Below are positions 44,875 to 54,143 of a stretch of DNA of 64,000 nt, piece by piece (position 1 is the stretch's first letter; each line of letters begins with the position of its first letter). A program made the position numbers and the translations under genes. The DNA is from Granulosicoccus sp964449565 (GTDB lineage Bacteria; Pseudomonadota; Gammaproteobacteria; Granulosicoccales; Granulosicoccaceae): the NCBI GenBank assembly GCA_964449565.1, contig CAYUZB010000002.1, forward strand, positions 36,719-100,718, in the 5' to 3' direction. The notes under the pieces were generated by a model. It worked only from the letters and a program-made list of their open reading frames with translations, was not told where the DNA came from and ran no database searches.

Positions 44875-46935
44875 TTAGCTGGCGACACGCTTCTTGCCGG
44901 GTGAGATTGGCTTAATGGTGCCCTCTCCGCCCTGAAATACATTGGCACGCAGCTGCTCAAGTTCATCACGCAGTTCAGCCGCTCGTTCGAATTCGAGGTT
45001 TCTTGCGCTATCGTACATCTGCTTTTCCAGCTCTTTCATACGCTTGGCGGCATCGGCAACCGACAAGTTCTCGTACTGGGCCTCAGATTTGACTGATTTG
45101 GCCCCGCGTCGGCCCTTACCCTTGCCACGGGACGAGCCACCGGCTTCCATGACATCGCTGACCGCCTTTTTTATACCGATTGGCGTAATCCCGTGAAGTT
45201 CATTAAATTCAGTCTGAGTGTCGCGACGCCGGGTGGTTTCGTCAATAGCGCGTTGCATGGAACCGGTCACGTTATCGGCATACAGTATGGCTCTACCCTG
45301 CAGATTTCTCGCCGCCCGACCAATAGTTTGAATCAACGAGCGTTCCGAGCGCAAGAAACCTTCCTTGTCGGCATCGAGAATCGCTACCAGAGATACCTCT
45401 GGCATATCCAGCCCTTCACGTAACAGGTTGATACCTACAACGACATCGAAAACACCCAACCGCAAATCCCGAATAATTTCACTTCGTTCTACGGTATCGA
45501 CATCCGAATGCAGGTAGCGAACCTTGACACCGTGATCGGAAAGGTAGTCTGTCAGATCTTCCGACATTCGCTTGGTCAAGGTGGTGATCAAAACACGCTC
45601 ATCACGTGCAGCGCGAGCATTGATCTCGGAAAGCACATCGTCGACCTGGGTGCGTGCAGGTCTTATTTCCACTTGTGGATCGACCAGACCAGTCGGCCTG
45701 ACCACTTGCTCGACTATCTGATCACTGTGGTTCTTTTCATAGTCACCCGGTGTCGCGGACACAAAAATGGTTTGTGGGGCGAGAAGTTCGAACTCTTCGA
45801 ATTTCAATGGTCGGTTATCCAGTGCGGAAGGCAGACGGAAACCAAAATTAACCAGATTCTCCTTGCGCGATCGATCACCCTTGTACATCGCACCTAGTTG
45901 AGGCACCGTTACATGACTTTCGTCGATGAACAGAAGGCTATCTGGGGGTAGATAATCAAACAGACATGGAGGTGGTTCACCCGGTTGGCGACCTGACAAA
46001 TAACGTGAATAGTTTTCGATGCCAGAGCAATAACCGAGTTCATGAATCATCTCGAGATCAAACTGGGTTCGTTGTTGCAGTCGTTGCGCTTCGACCAGTT
46101 TGTTGGAACCGGTCAGCGTGTCCAGTCTTTCCCGTAGTTCGTCCTTGATCAGATCGGTCGCGTCCAGCAATCGTTGGCGCGGAGTCACGTAGTGCGTTTT
46201 TGGATAAACGGTCAATCGCGGGACACGTCGTGACACTTCCCCCGTCAAGGGATCAAAGTGGCTAAGGCTTTCAATTTCATCATCAAACAATTCGATACGA
46301 ATGGCCTCACGCTCCGAATCAGCAGGATAGATATCGATGATTTCGCCACGGACTCTGTAGGTACCGCGCTTGAGCTCGGTATCGTTGCGCGTGTACTGCA
46401 ATTCGGCAAGGCGCCTTAGCACGTCGCGTTGGTTGATGGTTTCGCCACGTTTCAGATGCAAGACCATTTTGTGGTACTGCTCCGGGTCACCGAGACCATA
46501 TATTGATGAGACAGTTGCAACAATGATCGTGTCGCGACGCTCAAAAAGTGCCTTGGTCGCAGACAGGCGCATCTGTTCGATATGCTCATTGACCGATGCG
46601 TCCTTCTCGATGAACAGATCGCTCGATGGCACATAGGCTTCTGGCTGGTAGTAGTCGTAGTAAGAAACGAAATACTCGACGGCGTTGTTAGGGAAAAATT
46701 CCTTGAATTCGCCGTAAAGCTGCGCCGCCAGAGTTTTGTTCGGGGCCAGTACGATGGCAGGACGCTGCTGCGCCTGTACCAGGTTGGCAATCGTGAACGT
46801 CTTGCCTGATCCGGTGACCCCAAGCAGGGTCTGATAGGCCAAGCCATCTTCGATCCCCGAGGTCAAATCCCGGATTGCAGCCGGCTGATGCCCCGAGGGC
46901 GCGTAGCTCGTCTGCAGTTCGAAATGTTTGGACAT
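44875..46935 (-). CDS. uvrB: UvrABC excinuclease subunit B
   Basis: 686 residues. Walker A GVTGSGKT (39-46), the beta-hairpin YYDYYQPEAYVPSSD used to probe damaged DNA, DEXX motif LLFIDESHVTVPQ, and helicase motifs V-VI (GINLLREGLDMPEVSL; QTIGRAARN). The C-terminal UVR domain binds UvrC. It ends with a short basic tail (KPISPGKKRVAS). It is directed away from tRNA-Asn and is probably monocistronic. Confidence 0.97.
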   Translation of the reverse strand: MSKHFELQTSYAPSGHQPAAIRDLTSGIEDGLAYQTLLGVTGSGKTFTIANLVQAQQRPAIVLAPNKTLAAQLYGEFKEFFPNNAVEYFVSYYDYYQPEAYVPSSDLFIEKDASVNEHIEQMRLSATKALFERRDTIIVATVSSIYGLGDPEQYHKMVLHLKRGETINQRDVLRRLAELQYTRNDTELKRGTYRVRGEIIDIYPADSEREAIRIELFDDEIESLSHFDPLTGEVSRRVPRLTVYPKTHYVTPRQRLLDATDLIKDELRERLDTLTGSNKLVEAQRLQQRTQFDLEMIHELGYCSGIENYSRYLSGRQPGEPPPCLFDYLPPDSLLFIDESHVTVPQLGAMYKGDRSRKENLVNFGFRLPSALDNRPLKFEEFELLAPQTIFVSATPGDYEKNHSDQIVEQVVRPTGLVDPQVEIRPARTQVDDVLSEINARAARDERVLITTLTKRMSEDLTDYLSDHGVKVRYLHSDVDTVERSEIIRDLRLGVFDVVVGINLLREGLDMPEVSLVAILDADKEGFLRSERSLIQTIGRAARNLQGRAILYADNVTGSMQRAIDETTRRRDTQTEFNELHGITPIGIKKAVSDVMEAGGSSRGKGKGRRGAKSVKSEAQYENLSVADAAKRMKELEKQMYDSARNLEFERAAELRDELEQLRANVFQGGEGTIKPISPGKKRVAS

Positions 46936-47051
46936 GGGGTCAGGTCGCGGCTAATTGCCCGCTATTGTACATTGAAGCTACGATTGACCCGAAAATTGCT
47001 AGCACCAACGTTGACCTTGAACGCTGACGGCACTACACTCTCGTCCGCTGT

Positions 47052-47127
47052 TCCCCGGTAGCTCAGTTGGTAGAGCAAATGACTGTTAATCATTGGGTCG
47101 CTGGTTCGAGCCCGGCCCGGGGAGCCA
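47052..47127 (+). tRNA. tRNA-Asn (GTT)
   Basis: 76 bases with encoded CCA. Acceptor TCCCCGG pairs with CCGGGGA; the D-arm (AGCTCAGTTGGTAGAGC), anticodon stem-loop (GACTGTTAATC, anticodon GTT) and T-arm (GGTTCGAGCC) are all standard. Confidence 0.97.
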
Positions 47128-47170
47128 CTTAATTCGTGAAGATTCACAAGGCAACTCAGCTTGTGCATAA

Positions 47171-47198
47171 AAAAGGCCCTCCATGTCGAGGGCCTTTT
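47171..47198. terminator. Intrinsic terminator after tRNA-Asn, possibly bidirectional
   Basis: An 11-bp stem (AAAAGGCCCTC with GAGGGCCTTTT) and 6-base loop follows the tRNA by about 43 bases. The plus strand continues with T-rich sequence and the minus strand with TTTTTTATG, so it can end both the tRNA-Asn transcript and that of the convergent unknown gene. Confidence 0.85.
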
Positions 47199-47251
47199 AC
47201 TTTTACGAGAGCGTGCTTTTAGCGGGCGATTTTTACGTACGCTCGGTCGAT

Positions 47252-48376
47252 CTACTGATTACGCTCCTTCAGTAACGATTTCAGTATATTTTTGATCGCC
47301 GGTTTATCAGCTGACAAATCGCCATTGGACTGCACCGCCGGCACCTCCTCAACAGCTCGCGCTTCAGTCAGCTCGTTGGGCTCCGAGGCCTCAACCTCAT
47401 CACTCCGGTGCTCGGCATTACCGTGTTGCATGGCTTCACGCTCACGCAAATAGCGTTCATAGTGTTCGTCGTCACCATTCATGTCAGCAGCTTGCTCAGC
47501 GGTGGCTGGTACATGACCAGGCGGATCAATCAAAATCGCTGCACTTTCCAGCGACAGCAGCGCGCCTTGTTGCACAGAGTCACGAATATCGCTCATATCG
47601 GTGGCGGAAAATGCTCCTTGGCTGGCAATAGCGTCAAGCTCGGTAAAAACCGGTAATGACTGCACCACTGACTCCACATCAATATCCTGGCCGGGTTCGA
47701 TACTTGCCAGGGCTCCGGGTATTGAATCGAGAATCGTGATGACTGAGGCGATACAATCCTGATCGCCGGTGAAATGTAGATCACGAACAGGATTATCACC
47801 ATCTATCGCGTCGAGCCTTAGATCTATCGAGTGTTTCTGCACGATACTGGCACAGGCTGAATACAACATGTCGATGCCATCGATTGCTCGAGCAACGCGA
47901 TCCGGGTCAGCCGCAAAAACTGAAGAATCGGTCAGTCTGACGACCAGTCGTGCCTCATCTGCGCCTAGCGGAAAACGAGCATAGGGATGATCGTCTGCGA
48001 CCACCGGTTGCGTAGCACCCTTCAGTAAACCAAGCATGCCAGGCAGATGACTCGTGGCAAAAAGTATACGGCTTTGCAGCCGGACCAATTCTCCACGCAC
48101 AATTTTTGGATCAGCCTCAGGACTGAGCAGGCTATGCCAGTACTCAGTCGTACCCAGCTTGTCAAGATGCAACACAGCAACGACTCGCTGCTCATCAGCT
48201 GACAGGGCATCAAAACGACCAACAATAGTCGCACCCGCATTGCCGAGCCGGGCTGCGGCAGCAGAGCGTTGATCGTCTTTGGCAACCCGAAACTGATCAA
48301 CCAGAGCCTTGACATCAGACCTGATCAGCGTATCGATGATTTTGGTTACGGCCATGCGCAGTTGAGCTGCGTGCAT
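47252..48376 (-). CDS. Conserved-looking protein of unknown function (374 aa)
   Basis: 374 residues from ATG 48376; a second ATG at 48355 is possible. No signal peptide or membrane segment. The N-terminal two thirds (1-260) look globular, with hydrophobic periodicity (LIRSDVKALVDQFRVAKDD, GATIVGRFDALSADEQRVVA). The C-terminal third (about 280-355) is acidic and low in complexity, and the last 15 residues (KNILKSLLKERNQ) look like a separate helix. No family was recognised. It is convergent with tRNA-Asn, and the upstream tRNA-Pro lies in the same direction. Confidence 0.75.
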   Translation of the reverse strand: MHAAQLRMAVTKIIDTLIRSDVKALVDQFRVAKDDQRSAAAARLGNAGATIVGRFDALSADEQRVVAVLHLDKLGTTEYWHSLLSPEADPKIVRGELVRLQSRILFATSHLPGMLGLLKGATQPVVADDHPYARFPLGADEARLVVRLTDSSVFAADPDRVARAIDGIDMLYSACASIVQKHSIDLRLDAIDGDNPVRDLHFTGDQDCIASVITILDSIPGALASIEPGQDIDVESVVQSLPVFTELDAIASQGAFSATDMSDIRDSVQQGALLSLESAAILIDPPGHVPATAEQAADMNGDDEHYERYLREREAMQHGNAEHRSDEVEASEPNELTEARAVEEVPAVQSNGDLSADKPAIKNILKSLLKERNQ

Positions 48377-48467
48377 GTGGAGCTCCGGGCGAAATTTTAC
48401 TTAAGTACCCATTTCTATCGGCCGAGTTCAATTCTGCTGAAGCTCGTCGCCGGAACTCAAGTGTATT

Positions 48468-48544
48468 TGGTCGGGACGGAGTGATTCGAACACTCGACCC
48501 CCACAACCCCATTGTGGTGCGCTACCAGGCTGCGCCACGCCCCG
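48468..48544 (-). tRNA. tRNA-Pro (GGG)
   Basis: 77 bases with encoded CCA. Acceptor CGGGGCG pairs with CGTCCCG (one G-U pair). The anticodon arm CCACA-ATGGGGT-TGTGG gives anticodon GGG, and the T-loop is TTCGAAT. It follows merR, a conserved location after ihfA in Gammaproteobacteria. Confidence 0.97.
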
Positions 48545-48611
48545 TCCAAGCCGTACAGCATAACGCAATAAGACAGGAATTGGGCAGGAATCGGATGATA
48601 GTGCCGGGCAA

Positions 48612-48971
48612 TTAACTCGTGCGCAAAATGCGCAAAAGATCCTCAAGTTCTGAGCGAAGCTGACGCATCATCTGCTGCGATTGGGCATTGTCATCCTTGA
48701 CAGCATCACCGGCCAAGTGCAGACGCGCCCCACCGATGGTGTAGCCTTCTGAATACAGGAGACTGCGAATCTGACGAATCAGCATGACATCATGGCGCTG
48801 ATAATAACGCCGGTTACCACGGCGCTTGACCGGTGTCAGATCCGGGAATTCCTGCTCCCAGTATCTCAGCACATGGGGTTTGACCTGACACAAGTCGCTG
48901 ACCTCACCAATGGTGAAGTACCGCTTGTTGGGTATCGTCGGTAATTCGTTATTGTTGCTGATTTCCAGCAT
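48612..48971 (-). CDS. MerR-family transcriptional regulator (ihfA-linked)
   Basis: 119 residues. KRYFTIGEVSDLCQVKPHVL and RYWEQEFPDLTPVKRRGNRR form the MerR winged helix. The C-terminal dimerisation helix is short, with no cysteine-based metal site, so it is not a metal sensor. It overlaps ihfA by 23 bases. Small MerR proteins of this kind commonly follow ihfA. The target is unknown. Confidence 0.93.
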   Translation of the reverse strand: MLEISNNNELPTIPNKRYFTIGEVSDLCQVKPHVLRYWEQEFPDLTPVKRRGNRRYYQRHDVMLIRQIRSLLYSEGYTIGGARLHLAGDAVKDDNAQSQQMMRQLRSELEDLLRILRTS

Positions 48972-49251
48972 AGGCTTCTACACGCGCTTTGAGTTTTTGC
49001 CCTGGTCTGAAGGTCACTACCCGGCGAGCCGATATGGGTATTTCCTCGCCTGTTTTTGGGTTACGACCTGGACGCGGACTTTTGTCTCTGAGAATGAAGT
49101 TCCCGAATCCGGACAGCTTAACATCATGACCGGATTCGAGCGCAACCCGAATCTCTTCAAAGAACTGTTCAACAAATTCCTTGGCCTCTCGCTTGTTGAG
49201 ACCGAGCTCGTCGAACAACATTTCTGCCATAAGAGCTTTTGTCAGCGCCAT
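48949..49251 (-). CDS. ihfA: Integration host factor subunit alpha
   Basis: 100 residues. ALTKALMAEMLFDELGLNKR, GFGNFILRDKSPRPGRNPKT and ARRVVTFRPGQKLK are the conserved parts. The proline that intercalates DNA lies in the beta-arm GRNPKTGE. IHF bends DNA by about 160 degrees as a heterodimer with IhfB. It begins one base after the end of pheT, so translation is coupled. Confidence 0.97.
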   Translation of the reverse strand: MALTKALMAEMLFDELGLNKREAKEFVEQFFEEIRVALESGHDVKLSGFGNFILRDKSPRPGRNPKTGEEIPISARRVVTFRPGQKLKARVEAYAGNQQQ

Positions 49252-49252
49252 C

Positions 49253-51697
49253 TCATACCCTAAGTACCGCGCCGTGCTGCTTACCTAGTGCATCAACAAT
49301 GGAGGTAAGCGTACGCTCGACTTCAGAGTCCTCTAGAGTGCGCGAAAAATCCTGTAAAATCAAGCCCATGGCAATACTTTTCTTGCCATCGGCAAGCTTG
49401 TCACCGAGGTACACGTCAAAAATTCGAACATCCTGCAGCACGGATGGGGCGGTCTCGCGAATCGTGTTGATCAGCTCGCCGAAGCTCACGGATTCATCCA
49501 CCAGCAAGGCAATGTCTCGTCGCGCCTGCGGGAAACGCGACAAAACAGTGGCGCTGGGTACGCGCCCATGCTGCAAAGCATCCAGGGCGAGCTCGAATAC
49601 GATGGGCATTTCGCTCAAATCAAGCTCACCAGCGAGACTGGGACTCAAAGCGCCAATATAGCCCACCACAGTGTCATTCACGGCAATGCCTGCCCGCTGC
49701 CCCGGGTGCAGCATGGCGAGGTCACTAGGGACGAAAGTCACCGCGACACCATTTGCTGATGCAATCAGAGCCTCAACATCGGCCTTCAAGCTAAAGAAGC
49801 TCGCAGCAGCTGTACCACTATTCCAGTTTTCTGCGTGTTGTTGACCGTAAACAAGACCTGCCAACATGCTTTGCTGTTGCAAGGTCGAATCGATCTGCAG
49901 GTCGTCTCCCCAGTCGGCGGCAATATATTCATCCAGCTCGCCAAGCGCAGTTTCTTGAGGATTCGGTAGAAATCGCAGTCCGGTTTCGAATATCTGCATG
50001 GAAGGAATTTGCCGGCTCTGATTGTGTTTTAGTGTCTGCAGCAAGCCGCCAATCAGCGTCGTTCGCATAACAGCCAGTTCACTGGATATCGGATTGGCCA
50101 GCGCCAGCGCTTCGAGGTCAGGGCGCAAGGCCGACTGCATATCGGCATCGACAAAACTGTAGGTCACCACTTCCTGGTAGCCGCGATGCATCAGTTGACG
50201 CTTGATCGCGTTAACTTCGATTCGCGTCTCGGGAACCGGACGAAACTGTGGTCGATGAGCGGGATATGTGCGCGGCAAGGCATCGAAGCCTACGACTCGC
50301 GCAACTTCCTCAACGTAGTCTTCTTCAATCGCCAGATCGTACCGATAACTCGGCGGCGTAACATCCCAGCCCTTGTCATGTCGTTCATGTTTTATACCCA
50401 GGCGGGTAAAGATGTCTTCGATGTTGCCGTCCGCAGGCTCGATACCAAGCATTGAAATGATGCGTTTTCGACGCACCGTAATCGTTGTGCGTTGCGGCAT
50501 GCGTGATTCGACAATTTGATCGGCAACCGGTCCTGCCTTACCACCAGAGATGTTCTTCAACAATCCGGTAGCGTACTCAATAGCTTCAATCTGACCGTCC
50601 GGGTTGACGCCGCGCTCGTAACGATGTGAGGAATCGGTGTGACAACCATAATGACGTGGCTTGCCGATAACGAGTTCAGGCAGAAAAAGGGCACACTCAA
50701 AGAAAACATGTTTGGTGTTTTCATCGACTCCGGTATCGAGGCCACCCATGATGCCGGCAATACTGACAGCACCACGGTCATCGGCGATGACGGTAGTGTC
50801 GGCGTTGAGCGCAACATCCCGACCATCGAGTAAGGTCAGCCTTTCACCGGTTTTTGCCAGCCGCACCTGAATGGGACCTTGCAGCTTGTCGAGATCAAAA
50901 GCATGCATGGGTTGTCCCAGCTCGAGCATCACGTAGTTGGTGATATCCACGGCCGGGTTGATCGAACGCACACCACTTCGACGCAAACGTTCAACCATCC
51001 AGCTTGGCGAACTGGCCTGCATGTCGACATCTCGAACCACTCTGGATGCAAAGCGCACACAGGCGGATGCATCGTCAATCAGAACCGGCCAGATCTCTTC
51101 ATGCTGAGATGCGATTGGATTTATTTCACGCAATTGCAAGGGTAAATTGTTCTTTGCCGATATCTCTCGGGCGATACCACGAATGCTCAGACAATCACCA
51201 CGATCGGGAGTCAGATCAATATCTATGATGGCGTCATCTAGCTCAAGATAAGCCGTCAAGGCGGTGCCTATTGGTGCATTGGCGGGTAATTCAAGAATGC
51301 CATCGGATTCTTCCGACAGCTTGAGCTCGGCGCCCGAACACAACATGCCACGGGACTCGACACCACGAAGTTTTGATCTTCGAATCTTCGTGCCATCAGG
51401 AAGTTTCCCGCCGACATTGGCCAGCGCGGTCAACATACCTTCACGCACATTTGGTGCACCGCACACTACTTGCACCAATTCGCTTTCGCCGTTGTCGACC
51501 TCACAGACGCGCAAGCGATCAGCATCGGGATGCTGTTTGGCGTTAACCACCCGCGCGACCACGATATCCTTGAACCCCGGCATCGCTGACTCAACGTCGT
51601 CAACCTCAAGGCCAAGAAAAGTCAATTGGTCAGTCAGGGCATTCGTGTCAATCGGAGGATTGACCCACTCGCGTAACCATCGTTCGCTGAATTTCAT
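49253..51697 (-). CDS. pheT: Phenylalanyl-tRNA synthetase beta subunit
   Basis: 814 residues (E. coli 795). It contains the tRNA-binding EMAP-like domain at the N-terminus (about 40-150), the B3/B4 editing region (GDCLSIRGIAREIS), B5 and catalytic-like B6/B7, and the C-terminal anticodon-binding domain (RFPQARRDIALLVDE). Pairs with PheS in an alpha2-beta2 enzyme. The gene follows pheS by 21 bases. Confidence 0.97.
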   Translation of the reverse strand: MKFSERWLREWVNPPIDTNALTDQLTFLGLEVDDVESAMPGFKDIVVARVVNAKQHPDADRLRVCEVDNGESELVQVVCGAPNVREGMLTALANVGGKLPDGTKIRRSKLRGVESRGMLCSGAELKLSEESDGILELPANAPIGTALTAYLELDDAIIDIDLTPDRGDCLSIRGIAREISAKNNLPLQLREINPIASQHEEIWPVLIDDASACVRFASRVVRDVDMQASSPSWMVERLRRSGVRSINPAVDITNYVMLELGQPMHAFDLDKLQGPIQVRLAKTGERLTLLDGRDVALNADTTVIADDRGAVSIAGIMGGLDTGVDENTKHVFFECALFLPELVIGKPRHYGCHTDSSHRYERGVNPDGQIEAIEYATGLLKNISGGKAGPVADQIVESRMPQRTTITVRRKRIISMLGIEPADGNIEDIFTRLGIKHERHDKGWDVTPPSYRYDLAIEEDYVEEVARVVGFDALPRTYPAHRPQFRPVPETRIEVNAIKRQLMHRGYQEVVTYSFVDADMQSALRPDLEALALANPISSELAVMRTTLIGGLLQTLKHNQSRQIPSMQIFETGLRFLPNPQETALGELDEYIAADWGDDLQIDSTLQQQSMLAGLVYGQQHAENWNSGTAAASFFSLKADVEALIASANGVAVTFVPSDLAMLHPGQRAGIAVNDTVVGYIGALSPSLAGELDLSEMPIVFELALDALQHGRVPSATVLSRFPQARRDIALLVDESVSFGELINTIRETAPSVLQDVRIFDVYLGDKLADGKKSIAMGLILQDFSRTLEDSEVERTLTSIVDALGKQHGAVLRV

Positions 51698-51718
51698 CGT
51701 CTTATTCCTGCCTGGCGA

Positions 51719-52708
51719 TCAGTGAAACTGCGCCAGAAAGCGCAAGTCGTTCTCGAAAAACTGACGTAAGTCGGTCACGCCATAGCGCAGCATGGCAAGA
51801 CGTTCGACACCCAAACCAAACGCGTAGCCTGAAAACTCTTCGGTATCGATACCCACCGACTGAAACACCTTCGGGTGCACCAAGCCTGATCCCAGCACCT
51901 CTAGCCATGGCCCTTTGTTGATACGAATATCGACTTCAGCCGATGGCTCGGTGAACGGAAAGTAAGAGGGACGAAAACGAATCTCGCAATGATCCTGATC
52001 GAAGAATGTGGTCAGAAAACTTTCCAGATGCCCCATAAGATCGGACATCGATACTTGACGATCGACAAGCAAACCCTCGATCTGATGAAACATCGGCGAG
52101 TGAGTCTGATCCGAATCACAGCGGTAAACACGCCCAGGGGCAATGATGCGCACCGGCGGTTCATGCTTCTCCATGTAACGAACCTGCACGGTAGACGTAT
52201 GTGTGCGCAGCAAACGATTTACATCAAAATAGAAGGTATCGTGCATTGCTCTCGCCGGATGATGGGCCGGAATATTCAGCGCCTCGAAGTTGTGATAGTC
52301 ATCTTCGATTTCCGGGCCTAACGCCACATCGAATCCAAGCTGTTGAAACAGTGCGCTGATACGCTCGATCGTCAAGGTGATTGGATGCAAACCGCCACGT
52401 GGAGTACCAGCACCCGGTAACGTAATATCGAGTGCATCCTGACTGAGCTTCGCCGCAAGCGCCGCATCATCCAGTACAACTCGGCGCTCATCAATTAAAC
52501 CTTGTACGACAAGCTTTGCCTGATTGACTGCTTGTCCAGCAGCTGGCTTTTCGGCCGCCGGCAACTGACCAATTGATTTAAGCACCCCGGTCAAACGACC
52601 TTTCTTGCCCAGCAACTCCACTCGCACCGCCTCGAGTGCGTCAAGTGAACTGGCCTCGGCAACGATTTCGCTGGCGTCGCTAATCAGACTTTCAAGATCG
52701 AGTGACAT
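51719..52708 (-). CDS. pheS: Phenylalanyl-tRNA synthetase alpha subunit
   Basis: 329 residues. It is the class II catalytic subunit: N-terminal coiled coil, then HPARAMHDTFYF (motif 1 region), FHQIEGLLVDRQVSM (motif 2) and the GLGVERLAMLRYG motif 3. ATG at 52708, preceded by GGGAAGACATCAC. It is separated from rplT by about 168 bases containing a terminator, the place of the pheST attenuator in E. coli. Confidence 0.97.
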   Translation of the reverse strand: MSLDLESLISDASEIVAEASSLDALEAVRVELLGKKGRLTGVLKSIGQLPAAEKPAAGQAVNQAKLVVQGLIDERRVVLDDAALAAKLSQDALDITLPGAGTPRGGLHPITLTIERISALFQQLGFDVALGPEIEDDYHNFEALNIPAHHPARAMHDTFYFDVNRLLRTHTSTVQVRYMEKHEPPVRIIAPGRVYRCDSDQTHSPMFHQIEGLLVDRQVSMSDLMGHLESFLTTFFDQDHCEIRFRPSYFPFTEPSAEVDIRINKGPWLEVLGSGLVHPKVFQSVGIDTEEFSGYAFGLGVERLAMLRYGVTDLRQFFENDLRFLAQFH

Positions 52709-52780
52709 GTGATGTCTTCCCGTAATCCATGGTTGGTTGAATTTCTGTTTACAGCATGGATGGCCATAAAATCACGGCCA

Positions 52781-52814
52781 TAAAAAAGGGAATACCGAAC
52801 GTGTCGGTACTCCC
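52781..52814 (-). terminator. Intrinsic terminator or attenuator between rplT and pheS
   Basis: On the minus strand GGGAGTACCGA pairs with TCGGTATTCCC (one mismatch, 5-base loop), followed by TTTTTTA. It lies 63 bases past the rplT stop and about 73 bases before pheS. In E. coli this interval holds the pheM leader and attenuator. Here I find no Phe-rich leader peptide, so the element may be a plain terminator with partial read-through, or controlled differently. Confidence 0.85.
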
Positions 52815-52876
52815 TGTGTCGATAAAGCGTTGATACGCAACTGGCAGATAGTGCCGGTGCGTTCGGTCAAGCAGTA

Positions 52877-53251
52877 TTAAGCCTGTGGCAGGCTTGCCGG
52901 CAAGCTTGCCTTCGCCTTATCGACGATGGCGCTAAACGCGGGTGCATCTGCAATAGCAAGATCTGCCAACATCTTTCGATCGATGTCGATCTCAGCAATC
53001 TTCAATCCTTGCATCAGGCGGCTGTAGGTAATGCCGTTTTCTCTTGCCGCAGCATTGATGCGCGCAATCCAGAGGCGTCGAAAAACGCGCTTCTTGGCTT
53101 TACGGTCGCGATAGGCGTACTGCCCTGCTTTGGTTACCGCCTGTTTAGCGACGCGAAATACCCGACTACGCGCACCGCGATAACCTTTCGCCTGCTTCAG
53201 GACTTTCTTATGACTGGCGCGGGCCGTAACCCCTCTTTTTACTCTTGGCAT
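52877..53251 (-). CDS. rplT: 50S ribosomal protein L20
   Basis: 124 residues (E. coli 118). It has the basic N-terminal RNA-binding extension (RVKRGVTARASHKKVLKQAK, then GYRGARSRVFR) and the globular end NGITYSRLMQGLKIAEIDID. The last six residues (ASLPQA) extend beyond the E. coli form. L20 is needed for early 50S assembly and autoregulates its operon in E. coli. It starts nine bases after rpmI. Confidence 0.97.
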   Translation of the reverse strand: MPRVKRGVTARASHKKVLKQAKGYRGARSRVFRVAKQAVTKAGQYAYRDRKAKKRVFRRLWIARINAAARENGITYSRLMQGLKIAEIDIDRKMLADLAIADAPAFSAIVDKAKASLPASLPQA

Positions 53252-53260
53252 GGTTGGCTC

Positions 53261-53464
53261 CTAGCGATTATTCGGCAGCATGCGTTTGATCAGGACCACA
53301 TCGTTCTCATGGACCATGTCGTTACCACGAAGGTGACGCTTACGCTTGGTGCTTTTCTTGGTCAGGATATGCCGCATGTGCGAGCTCTTGCGTTTGTAAC
53401 CGCCAGACCCCGTACGCTTGAAGCGCTTGGCCGCCCCGGAGACGGATTTCTGCTTGTTGGACAC
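53261..53464 (-). CDS. rpmI: 50S ribosomal protein L35
   Basis: 67 residues starting at GTG 53464, which is preceded by GGAG at normal spacing. The longer in-frame extension upstream is not homologous. SNKQKSVSGAAKRFKRTGSG, YKRKSSHMRHILTKKSTKRK and LIKRMLPNN cover the whole protein. It lies between infC and rplT in the standard order. Confidence 0.96.
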   Translation of the reverse strand: MSNKQKSVSGAAKRFKRTGSGGYKRKSSHMRHILTKKSTKRKRHLRGNDMVHENDVVLIKRMLPNNR

Positions 53465-53618
53465 TGTTGGACTCCAATTGTTAGGAGGGCAAGCCCTCGC
53501 GAGTGTAAAACCGGTGACGTCGTAGTGTCGGTACGCCACTCGGTTGTCGATAATACGATTGTCAAAAAACATCTTTTACAATCCTCGAAAAACTGAGCTC
53601 GAAGATTGCCCTACAAAC

Positions 53619-54140
53619 TTAACTCTTCTTGCGCGGCGCCATGACCATCACCATCTGACGCCCTTCCAGTTTTGGAAACTGCTCGACCGTTCCAAGTTCG
53701 GATAAATCCTCCTCGACCCGTTTGAGCAACTGCGCCCCAAGTTCCCGATGGGCCATTTCCCGACCGCGGAATCTCAGTGTAATTTTCGTCTTGTCGCCAT
53801 TTTCCAGAAACTTCACAAGGTTTCGGAGTTTGACCTGATAATCCCCATCTTCCGTGCCCGGCCGAAACTTTATTTCTTTCAGCTGAGCAGTCTTCTGTTT
53901 CTTCTTGCCGGCATTCTGTTTCTTGTTCGCCTCGAACTTGAACCGGCCATGGTCCATGATTTTACAAACCGGCGGCGATACGTTTGGTGATATTTCGACC
54001 AGATCCAATCCGGCCTCGACCGCTGTCGCCAACGCTCTTTCAATCGGCACGACGCCGATCTGTTCACCTTCCGCCGAAATCAGACGCACTTCCGTGACAT
54101 CGATCTCTTCGTTCTTGCGGTTGACCTTTTTTGCAGAGAT
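53619..54140 (-). CDS. infC: Translation initiation factor IF-3, with likely ATC start codon
   Basis: 173 residues when started at ATC 54140. The only standard in-frame start is GTG 54089, which would remove 17 residues. These contain AKKVNRKNEEIDVTEVRLIS, the conserved N-terminus of IF-3. GGAGG sits eight bases before ATC 54140, inside the end of thrS. In E. coli infC starts at ATT and is self-regulated by IF-3 discriminating against the rare start; ATC would serve the same purpose. N-domain and C-domain sequences (GEQIGVVPIERAL, FRPGTEDGDYQVKLRNLVKF) are both intact. Confidence 0.95.
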   Translation of the reverse strand: MSAKKVNRKNEEIDVTEVRLISAEGEQIGVVPIERALATAVEAGLDLVEISPNVSPPVCKIMDHGRFKFEANKKQNAGKKKQKTAQLKEIKFRPGTEDGDYQVKLRNLVKFLENGDKTKITLRFRGREMAHRELGAQLLKRVEEDLSELGTVEQFPKLEGRQMVMVMAPRKKS

Positions 54141-54143
54141 AGG

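Noticed and set aside
53465..53572. N-terminal extension of rpmI
   Set aside because: L35 starts at SNKQKS. The extra sequence has no homology, and GTG 53464 has a ribosome binding site.
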